From: Selaginella moellendorffii
Taxonomy: Eukaryota > Streptophyta > Lycopodiopsida > Selaginellales > Selaginellaceae
Reading direction: 5' to 3'
Assembly: GCF_000143415.4 (NCBI RefSeq)
Contig: NW_003314307.1
Location: 76,922-140,921, forward strand
DNA: 64,000 bases
Below the pieces are notes generated by a model, which was given only the letters and a program-made list of their open reading frames with translations, was not told the origin of the DNA and searched no databases. Made by a program: the position numbers and the translations under genes. Positions 56,233-64,000 of the stretch are shown here, one piece after another (position 1 is the stretch's first letter; each line of letters begins with the position of its first letter).

Positions 56233-57297
56233 TATTCATTGGGACACCCGAACACTCTAGAACACTAGGAGGTGGTGTTTGATGTCGCGAGGGCAGTAGA
56301 TAAGGCCCAAGGGACTAAGTCCCTAGCGAACGATGGATAGTAGGTGCTATCCAAATGTCCAAGGTGGCGGAGACAGGAGAAGACTGTCTACTCGAATTGG
56401 ACAAAGCCAAAAATGGAATTTTGGCAAGGCTAGCGATGGGCATGCAAAGGCCCATAAGCAACAACGTAATCCCGGTGTGTGGGATTATAGGGTGAGCATA
56501 CCTGGATTGAGGAACCACTCCCTAGGCTATCGGGTAGGTTCATCCCAAAGAATACTTGCTAAGGCATGATAGAAAGTGCAAAGCTATCCTCCTGGTCGGG
56601 AGGAGAATGACCGAAGGAAAGGTGTGAAGCCAAAAGCAAGAAGGGGATAGAACCGAACCATAGAAACCGAAAGGCATAACCAAGGTTAGTTATGCTAGCT
56701 GGGAGTGGAGAATCAAGTGGGGGCTCGAGGGTGTTGCCACTAGCAACCATGATGCCATGGAGAGTCTAAAATATGGAATTGTCCATGTTAGACTATATGG
56801 TAATTGGAAAGCTTGCAAAAAGGGAGGCTTTAGTAAGCTAAGGGACAGAGTTCCTTTAAGGTTCCCAAAGAAGATTCTAGGTAGCTTAGTACCTAGAAAG
56901 GCCAAGCGTAAATGGTTCAAGGAACGCGCGAAATCAGAGTGGCGCAGCAGAAGCGTGGCCTTGAAGCTTGCCATGAGGCAAGGCTATCGAGGTTAGGGAA
57001 GTAGTTCCCGAGTGTTCAAAGAGAAGGCTTTGAACGAAAGTCGATGATCAAGGGCTTTCACGCTTGTGCAGGAACCATGTTACAGTGGTCGGAGGACTTG
57101 CCAAAGCGAGATTGGCAAGTCAGGGGAACAAATACCCTAGTTGAAGGTGATAACTTCAAAAGGGTGGGCCATGGGGCCAAGCATGGAGGAGTCCATACAT
57201 GATCACGAGCTTGTCAAGTGAGAGGACTTGGCAGTGGGGAGGAATTAGGTTCCTAAGCTGTGATTTATAGCGCGCTTTAAATATAAGTTGGTGCACC

Positions 57298-57717
57298 GGC
57301 GTGGGGAGTCACGCCAGGCATCCGATGTGATGCCATCCGTAGATGCATATACGGAGGTTGGGTTCGAGTCCCGACCCTCTAGTGCTTGGGTTCGAGTCCC
57401 AAATCACTAGGGCGTGGTGATGGTTTGGAATATGAGGACACTCATATTTCGGTGGTCATGGACTCTCAGTGGGGAGACTAGTTTGGGCACACCGCCAAGC
57501 GAGGGATGCCTCGGAGTCGTGATGCACCGTTAGATTGCTTAGAGTGAAAGCTCAGCATATCTAACTTGAACACTTTGGTGCAAAGGGCACCAAGGACGTG
57601 GTGAATGAGATGGGGACACCCAGTCTCAGTTGCTATAGATCCTTGGCCGGAAGGGCTAGCTTGGGCGCACCGCCAAGTGTGGGGGATGCCCCCGGGGTCA
57701 TAGTCAACAACTTAGAA
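57298..57717 (+). ncRNA. Hairpin module related to the 3' region of the 8.1-kb element
   Basis: The order matches 25386-25616. GGCGTG/CACGCC hairpin (57298-57315); CCGTA/TACGG (~57337-57354); two T-arm-like loops (57356-57376, 57384-57404). GACA-loop stems occur at 57427-57450 and again at 57606-57628. GCACACCG-loop (or GCGCACCG) hairpins occur at 57482-57499 and 57660-57677. GATG/ATG-loop GC stems lie at 57500-57513 and 57681-57693. So the second half of the module is present twice. Stem bases differ from the other element while pairing is kept. Confidence 0.6.
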
Positions 57718-58607
57718 GGGTTTGGAAGACCTAGTTCCTATTGATAATGGTGTGGCTTGGTCAAGGTGACCAAGTGGGAAGGACACCTAAGGAAATGAAC
57801 TATGACCATACAATGGTATTGTGAGTTCAAAGTAGTCTCTAGGAGAGACCCATGGGAGGGTCACAAAGTTGGGACATGGATAGAGCCCACAGCAGAAGAT
57901 GCTAAAGAGACTTACTAGGGGTGAACACCCTAGTCTTGGCAAAGCAGAGCCTTTGCTATGGAATCAAAAGAATACCTCAAGGAGGGAGGTAGAGATTCGG
58001 TGTTGTTCGGTGCAACAATTAACGGATAGGAGCAAAAGATGAGTGGCCAAGATGGGGCCGTGGAATCCCTTGGAAGAAATCCAAGTGGCAAAGTTAGGCG
58101 AGGAACACTAATGTGTTGGACGCTAACCAATTGCAGGAAAGGAAGTGTGTTTCCAAGGATGGATTCCGAATTGCTCTGATTTGGCGAAAGTGGAAGCTCC
58201 AAGGGAGGGAGCGGTAAAGTAGCCAAATGATAGAGCCATGGACAGCCCTAGCACAAAGTATGATAAATGGAACTTAGTGCCCAAGGTGGCACGAAATAGA
58301 AGAGAGGATGATAGTGCCCTCAAGTAAAGAACTTCCTAGGATGGGGAAGTGGAGTTGCACAATATGTGCAATGCAAGGTGTTGGAGACACCTAGGAAATT
58401 GACTTCCAGAAGTCAAAGAGTAAAAGTTTCAAGGTGCAAACGTTCAATAGATGGAAATTGAGACTACTCAAGAAGGAGTAGTGGGATTGACTTAGAGAAG
58501 GGTCTCTAAGAGGTTTAGCGAGAACTAAACTAATAAAAGGAGAGAACCACTACATGTGGTCCAATCAGTCTCTAAGTTGGAGAGACTACCCTCCTTAGAG
58601 GATGGGC

Positions 58608-58832
58608 AAGGCATGGTGAGCCTTTGGTGTCAAACCATTGACGAATATGCAGAAGGCATGGTGAGCCTTCAATGTCAAACCATTGACGAATATGCAGAAG
58701 GCATGGTGAGCCTTCAATGTCAAACCATTGACGAATATGCAGAAGGCATGGTGAGCCTTCAATGTCAAACCATTGACGAATATGGAGAAGGCATGGTGAG
58801 CCTTCAATGTCAAACCATTGACAAATATTGGC
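58608..58832 (+). repeat. 45-bp tandem repeat, five copies
   Basis: Unit AAGGCATGGTGAGCCTTCAA plus 25 bp. Copies start at 58608, 58653, 58698, 58743 and 58788. The first and last are the most diverged. The length keeps a frame open (EGMVSLQCQTIDEYA per unit) but nothing indicates a protein. It contains AAGGC...GCCTT, which can form a small hairpin in each unit. Confidence 0.93.
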
Positions 58833-58932
58833 TAGGTGCCAAGGATGGAAATGGTAACACATGTGGGTGTTACTTTATAAAGTGGTTTACCGTTCGATGA
58901 GGACATTGAACTTCGTCTATGGGTGGTGGAGT

Positions 58933-60699
58933 TGTGAGACACAAAATCCCTAGGCCCCAAAGTGGAGCTGGAAGGGCGCCACGTGGTAGTGGCCGAAGTG
59001 AAAACCAAACGAGCGTAACACATTTGGACTAAAAGCTCCGACTTGAAAGGTTGAGAGCGGGAGTAGAACTCCCAACAAAGTGCTCGAGGAATGAGCACGA
59101 AGCGAGCAATAAGCGAGGCTCCAAAAAGGGACCCAAAGGGACCAACACATGACACGTGGAAGAGTCCGAGATGGAGTCCGAGGTGGAGTCCAAGATGGAG
59201 TCCGAAATGGAGTCCGAGATGGAGTCTGAGATGGACCTGGGATGGAGTCCGAGGTGGAGTCTGAGGTGGACCCGAGATGGACCCGAGATGGAGTCCGAGG
59301 TGGAGTCCGAGGTGGACCCGAGATGGACCCGAAATGGAGTCCGAGATGGAGTCCGAGATGGACCCGAGATGGAGTTCGAGATGGAGTCCGAGATGGACCC
59401 GAGATGGACCCGAGATGGGACCCGAGATGGACCCGAGATGGAGTCCGAGGTGGAGTCCGAGATGGAGTCCGAGATGGGCCCAAGATGGACCCGAGATGGA
59501 GTTCGAGATGGAGTCCGAGTTGGAGTCCAAGATGGACCCGAGATAGAGTCCAAAGTCGAGACCGGGACCAAGACCGAGACCGGGACCGAGACCGAGACCG
59601 AGATCGGGACCGAGACCGAGACCGAGGCCGAGCCCAAGTCCGAGTCCGAGTCCGAATCCGATTCCGAGTCCGAGTCCGAATCCGATTCCGAGTCCAGAGC
59701 CTGAGAGGGTGAAAGCCCAAAGCGTTCGTCTCCCAAACCCTGGGGGGTTTGGTGAGCTCCAAAAGTATAGTAGGGGGAGGACTGCAGTGGAGCCAGTTTG
59801 GCCAGGAAAGGCCAGTTTGGCCCAGGAAGGCCGGACCCAGTGTTGGGTGATGAGCTGCCCACTGGGAAGTCCAAAACTAGAGTGAACACGGACCGACAAG
59901 CGGGGTAGCTTGGTGAAGTGTTCAAGAGCCGGCTCTAGTTCCCCCGGGAGATCGACTGGCCGATGCTCCCAGTCCAAGTGTGGGTGGCACTACCTACTTG
60001 GATACCTGTCGTGGCTCAACGGAACCTCGCTCTAAGCCCATGGCTAGAGCACCCAAAGGCAGAAGGCGAGGAGAGTACCCATGAGGCCCGTGTAGGGCCA
60101 CGGTGTTCCGAAATGTTGTCCCAAAGGCCCAGACTGTGGAAAGGAGGAGGAGTAGTCCTCTAGTGTAGTGACCAAGGATACAGTCGAGTGGTGAGGAAGT
60201 CCCAGAGGACCGTGGGACTTAGTGGTAAGGCCTATGGGCCTCGATCCAGTGGCAGTGTTGGCGAACACGGCCATGGGCAAAAAGGGACTTGGTGAAGACC
60301 GGAAAAGGGATATTGGGGAAGGCTATTCCCCATGTCTGTGGGCATCCTAAGGATGCTAAGGAGTGGATTTGGAATGATCACTCATGGACGGATGGCCCAG
60401 TCCTTGAGAGATGGGACTGTGATGCAGGTGGTGTTAGTCCACCGGTGTGACCAAGGTAAAGGGGCATGGCCTTAGCGTAACGGGCTGATATGTCGGTGGT
60501 ACCTTGGGCTGTCGGTCATGGGATCGGACACATGGAGCACTTGGATCAAGTGCATAGGTTGAGTGGCGGGGATGCCATTCTTGGGGCTAGCAAGCCCAAG
60601 TCGGAAATAGGACTTATGGAGGTTGTGAGTGAGACTCCTCCATGCGGTTGGAGGTGTGGTTAAGTGACTAAAGTAGAATGGAAAAATTAGTCGCTTACA
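58933..60699 (+). repeat. 3' LTR of the 24-kb element (1,767 bp)
   Basis: Matches 36289-37997; the extra ~58 bp are mostly in the hexamer array (59160-59700). It begins TGTGAGACAC and ends CGCTTACA, followed by the CGCTT duplication. Frames up to ~380 codons read through it on the minus strand but are repeat-driven. Confidence 0.92.
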
Positions 60700-60704
60700 C
60701 GCTT

Positions 60705-62290
60705 TTGCAACTGAAAGGATACATCAAGACCTCCTTCTGACTTCAACGTGATACGACTCTGTCCAGCACCATAAATCCCTTTTATAAATTTATTGAAGAA
60801 GTCCATACCAAACACCATCTGAAAATCTGGTATCTTCAACACTACCAAGTCCAGTCTTTCTTTCCACTTGGATATCTTTATTGGAACATCACTCACAAAC
60901 TTTCTGGCTACTTGCCCACCTTCCGCAAACCGAAAGTGCATAGGCGACATTTACTCAGCATTCAATCCTAACAACTTAACTAAATCTCGGATATCACGCT
61001 GTGCGTAGCTCCCGTGTCAATCATCACTCAAATTCGGTGTCCACGGACAAAGCCTACCAGATACATCAACGGATCAGTGTTTGCATTGACTGTAAGAAAA
61101 GCTTGAAAAAAGCAACGAAAGTTACTCACCTCTTCTTCCTCATAGTCTGCATTGACCAACTTGTCAACCCCTTCAGCTTCACCACCACCGTCTTCCCTCA
61201 TGACATTAACCTGAGACCTTGTTCCACTAGGAGCAAGTTTTGCAAGTTGCTGCTGCTTGTACCCACTAGGAGGAGGAACAGAGGGCCTAGGACCAGAAGA
61301 AGCTGTTGGTGGTCTCCAACCACCACCATCTTTGTTAACTGTTGCTTGTGAGCCTCTAGAGCGGAACCTACCTTCCACCTTCTGTTTCCAATCACCTTGT
61401 TTATTCCCAAAATTCTTATTCTTATCCGAGGTACCAGCATACGGCTGTTGATATTGTTCAATGAGCGAGTGACTAAAGGCAACTTGCTGCGCTGCCTCCT
61501 TACACTCCAAGTACGTCTTCGGCTTAAATAGATTTAAATTAGTAGAAAATAGATTTAATTAAATAGATTTAAATCAATAAAATAACTCTAAGCATCTTTG
61601 TCACTCATATTTGCAATCATAATGCGCTTCTAAGCAAACGCATTAACATAATGCATGAGGTCCCCTCACTGCTTTAACCGTTGTAGCTCAGCACAAAGTC
61701 TTAGTCCAAGATCATCCAGCAAGTATTCCTTATGGATACGAGACCGCATCTTGGTTCAATTTCTAGTCTGCCCTTTTTCAGCACACACCTAGCACCACCA
61801 ACTTTTGGCATGATTGGTGAGAAAGGATTGCGCACACGCAACTTTTGTATGATCATCTACGTCTGCCACTATGAAATAGTTTTCCATATCGTAGACCCAG
61901 TCTTCCAAAACCTGATAGTCCCGCATGCCTCTAAAGTTGGGTGGTTTCGGGGGCTTGAATTTTGAAACTCATGCAACTGGGGGTGGCTGTAGAACTTCAT
62001 CGTCCTCAAAACTTGAGGAGGAGTCCGGTTGCTTAGGCTTAGCTGGTTTAGCTGCCTCAACTTCTTTCTTCCTCTTCTTGTTCTCCTTCTTCAATTTGCG
62101 AATCTCCTTTCGCAAATTCTCAATCTCGACTTCCTGAGCTGTATGCTATAGCGCTGCAGCATCCGGCTCTTCCTCTTCTAACTCAGCCTCTGCCTCTTCC
62201 GCAGCATCTCTAGCAGGAGTTTCCTCCTCTCGATTTGCCCGTCTAGAGGTTTCAACGTCATCAACATGGTTCCTCTTCACCATCCTACTA
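60705..62290 (-). pseudogene. Gag and protease of the minus-strand gypsy
   Basis: Continuation of the element beyond the 24-kb insertion. From the right on the minus strand: likely start MVKRNHVDDVETSRRANREE (near 62283), a Glu/Lys-rich coiled part (VEIENLRKEIRKLKKENKKR), and the gag core (PNFRGMRDYQVLEDWVYDME, NHAKSWW) similar to the gag of the 18.7-26.8 kb element. A Gly/Lys/Ser-rich basic part lies at 61198-61450. The protease has a VMIDTGAT motif near 61010-61025 and VFGMDFFNKF (60800-60830). Frames are broken by several stops. I see no clear CCHC knuckle. Confidence 0.8.
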
Positions 62291-62431
62291 GCTGCATGCA
62301 TGCCTCTATCAGTAATTGAACATGCATAAAATGTTCTTACCGAATGGTGCAATCCAACTAATCCTACACAAGTTGCTTCGGATCTACTAGAAAAGTCTCT
62401 GCGTATGCAACTTGAGTCAGAAAAGCCGACC

Positions 62432-62593
62432 TGTAGCACACCTCATTTCTCTGCCCTTAAGCCAACTGGAAAAAGGGCAATTTCTTGATGAGAGAGCCCT
62501 TAGTGGCTATTTTATCCCCATTTATCCCCCAAGATTCCAAGGATCCACGGTGACAGAATATCCAAATCTTATCCTATGATCATATGCGTTACA
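62432..62593 (-). repeat. 162-bp LTR of the TRIM family, reversed
   Basis: Reverse complement of the LTRs at 34585-34746 and 35095-35256, with the same length and ends (TGTAGCACAC...GCGTTACA). Its left neighbour is gypsy leader and its right neighbour TCCTA plus the leader of the older element. It therefore forms the outer edge of the gypsy insertion instead of being flanked by its own duplication. Confidence 0.85.
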
Positions 62594-63368
62594 TCCTAGG
62601 AGTGGGCCTATCCTTGAGGAGTAGCAAATTGGGAAGATATGACTCTCCACTACAGTTCATGTGGGAACTTGTAGGCGAGGTGGTGGATACAAAAGGGCCA
62701 ATAATGGAACGACTTTGGGATCTTAGAAACAATATAAGGTTTTCTTCATAGAGTTGAGGATGTGATCCAGATGAGCGTTTGACTTAGAAAACTGGTTAAG
62801 ATAGTTGTGGTAAACAACTATAGTTGGGATCACGGTAAAGATAGAGACTCCAAAGCAATAAAGGAGTCACAAGATTATCCTCATATAGTTGAGGTTGGTG
62901 CTCATGAATGTGAGACCAGAAGTAATGACCGCGGGAAGTTAAATACAGAAGAGGACACAAGTCATTGAAATGGTAGCCAGGGCTACCTCTAATAGATGCT
63001 GGAACAACCCAAGGAGTTGGGGGTGTACTTAGATAATGAGTTGGTATCCTTATCACATGGACAAGTAGTCCTAAGGGGCAAAGGTTGCCCCCAGAGAACA
63101 AAATAAAGTGTTGGAATAACACTTATAATGGTGGTCCTGGGGAATAGGACATGAATACAAGAAGTTGTATTCCAATGACCTGGCACCTCAAAAGTAAGAC
63201 CTTATAGGTTGGGGGATTAGGAAAAGTCCAAAAGGCTGAATGACCAAGTGGAGTCAAGGAATGGTCCTAAAGGACAGATGGAAGAATTTGAACTGAGGTG
63301 TGTTGTGCCCCACGAAGGATGGGGAGGATCATAAGATCCAAGTATGAGAACAGTGGGTATCTCATGGG
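62594..63368 (+). other. Leader of the older LTR element, resumed
   Basis: Closely matches 38080-38860 of the 24-kb element. It is the continuation of 30952-31034 after the gypsy insertion. Non-coding. The similarity stops at ~63368, where gypsy pol begins; the element's 3' end is not seen. Confidence 0.75.
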
Positions 63369-64000
63369 CGGCTCTCTCTTTGCGTGTGGGGGAGAAGTAG
63401 CAATACGAGATGTACTTGACGACTTTTCTGATGTTTTTCCATATGAACTTCCTCATGGGTTGTCTTCGTTACGAGGTATGGAGCATGGGATTACATTGGA
63501 GCCAAGGACACGGCCAATTTACCGGCGTCCATTTCGGTTAAATTATGTGGAGGAGCAAAAAGTTCAATGACAAGTTAAGGAGTTACTTGAGTTTGAATTT
63601 ATTCAGCCAAGTAAGTCTCTGTTTGGTGCTCCGGTCTTGCTTGTGAAGAAGAAGGACAGTTCAATGCAGATCTGTATTGACTATCGTGTTTTGAACAAGA
63701 AGACAGTGAAGGATAAGATGCCGATGCCACATGTGGATGATATCCTAGATAAGTTTGGTGAAGCACGAGTGTTTACCAAGATTGATCTAAGGAGTGGATA
63801 TCATCAGATTGCAATGGATGATGCATTTATCTCCAAGACGGCATTCAATACAAGCTTCAGACATTTTGAGTTTACAGTTATGCCGTTTGGTTTGACAAAT
63901 GCACCAGCCACATTTACTAGGTTGATGACGGAAGTATTTGGGTGTTATCTTCATGAGTTTGTGGAGATTTTCTTGGACAATATTCTTGTTTTTAGCAAGA
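63369..64000 (+). pseudogene. Gypsy reverse transcriptase, cut by the window end
   Basis: Plus-strand RT: DVLDDFSDVFPYELPHGL, RTRPIYRRPFRLNYVEE, TGA at 63568-63570 (expected Arg), QVKELLEFEFIQPSKSLFGA, APVLLVKKKDSSMQICIDYR, FTKIDLRSGYHQIAMDD, FEFTVMPFGLTNAPATFTRL and EIFLDNILVFSK. The catalytic pair is Asp-Asn instead of Asp-Asp, so the enzyme would be dead even without the stop. Orientation and family fit the gag at 28350-29417. They may be one element split by ~34 kb of nested insertions. The frame runs past the window. Confidence 0.88.

Larger units (their letters stand above)
56233..58932 (+). other. Internal 3' part of the 24-kb LTR element
   Basis: Non-coding. It holds the hairpin module (57298-57717), a 45-bp tandem repeat (58608-58832), a GTTCGATG/CATTGAAC hairpin (58892-58911) and the purine-rich tract before the 3' LTR. 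Short frames (for example 56757-56996) show no known domain. Confidence 0.7.
36289..60699 (+). mobile_element. 24.4-kb LTR element without gag-pol (LARD-like), TSD CGCTT
   Basis: It is bounded by related LTRs in plus orientation (36289-37997 and 58933-60699), each TGTGAGACAC...CGCTTACA. CGCTT lies at 36284-36288 and 60700-60704. The primer site TGGTATCGGAG follows the 5' LTR (38001), and a purine-rich GGGTGGTGGAG precedes the 3' LTR. Its own internal sequence (37998-39422 and 56233-58932, about 4.1 kb) has no gag or pol frame. It therefore resembles large retrotransposon derivatives that move with borrowed enzymes. The other 16.8 kb is an inserted unit with terminal inverted repeats. Confidence 0.9.
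31035..62593 (-). mobile_element. Minus-strand Ty3/gypsy element split by later insertions, TSD TCCTA
   Basis: The sequence outside reads ...GGAAGGTCCTA | TGTAG... on the left and ...GTTACA | TCCTAGGAGTGGG... on the right. The intact equivalent (38068-38090) reads GGAAGGTCCTAGGAGTGGG, so the 5-bp TCCTA (31030-31034, 62594-62598) is duplicated around the insert. Inside, on the minus strand, lie gag and protease (60705-62290), RT (35257-36288), RNase H (33656-34507), and integrase with a chromodomain (32556-33646). Younger guests are a TRIM (34585-35256) and the 24-kb LTR element (36289-60699). The two ends do not carry the same LTR: ~917 bp on the left, a 162-bp TRIM-type LTR on the right. The end structure is therefore unexplained. 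Confidence 0.75.

Noticed and set aside
39410-56240. TCAT as the target duplication of the 16.8-kb unit
   Set aside because: It lies three bases outside the inverted repeats on both sides; a 4-bp match at this distance can be chance. Noted but not used.
58608-58832. 45-bp repeats as CRISPR or as a coding repeat protein
   Set aside because: Head-to-tail repeats without spacers, in a non-coding retroelement interior.

Overview
The window looks like land-plant nuclear DNA dominated by transposable elements. Pointers are chromodomain Ty3/gypsy and Ty1/copia retrotransposons with initiator-Met-type primer sites, terminal-repeat retrotransposons in miniature (TRIMs), a PPR fragment, an LRR-receptor fragment and a CCCTAAA telomere-type tract. 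The predicted introns are only 47-52 bp long. That would suit a lineage with very short introns, such as a Selaginella-like lycophyte, but this is a guess. No intact single-copy host gene is visible.

Region 1 (1-15.3 kb) is AT-rich and decayed. It holds a pair of ~1.3-kb inverted repeats (1330-2675 and 8868-10237), a faded LTR (6530-6692), a PPR-like fragment, and an LRR-receptor pseudogene split by a TRIM with CTAAC target duplications. Region 2 (15.3-26.9 kb) holds two complete LTR elements. The first is a compact 3.3-kb minus-strand gypsy derivative (TSD CAAAA) that has lost protease and RT. The second is an 8.1-kb plus-strand gypsy element (TSD CTGTA) whose gag-pol frame carries two predicted mini-introns and two TGA stops. 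Its 3' region can fold into a series of hairpins that recur, with compensatory changes, in a second element.

Region 3 (26.9-64 kb) is a nested stack. A copia fragment is hit by a plus-strand gypsy (gag at 28.4-29.4 kb; RT at 63.4-64 kb is probably its continuation). Next come a solo LTR and an LTR element whose leader is split, with a TCCTA duplication, around a minus-strand gypsy (31035-62593). That gypsy is interrupted by a TRIM and by a 24-kb non-coding LTR element (36289-60699, TSD CGCTT). Inside the latter's internal region lies a ~16.8-kb unit with perfect 21-bp terminal inverted repeats (39423-56232), itself hit by a solo LTR (46060-47839, TSD TCCTC).

The 16.8-kb unit is the most unusual object. 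Its minus-strand multi-exon gene joins a ParB/Srx-like region, a methyltransferase-like C-terminus, an acidic region and two tandem FCP1/HAD-phosphatase-like domains; every junction I could check is phase 1. A plus-strand gene on the other side resembles DDE-type transposases of the DUF7869 kind and is broken by two stops and a frameshift. About 35 copies of a ~22-bp palindrome are scattered through introns, exons and spacers of this unit, and I saw none elsewhere in the window. A 100-N gap flanked by a long palindrome lies inside it, so local assembly should be treated with care.
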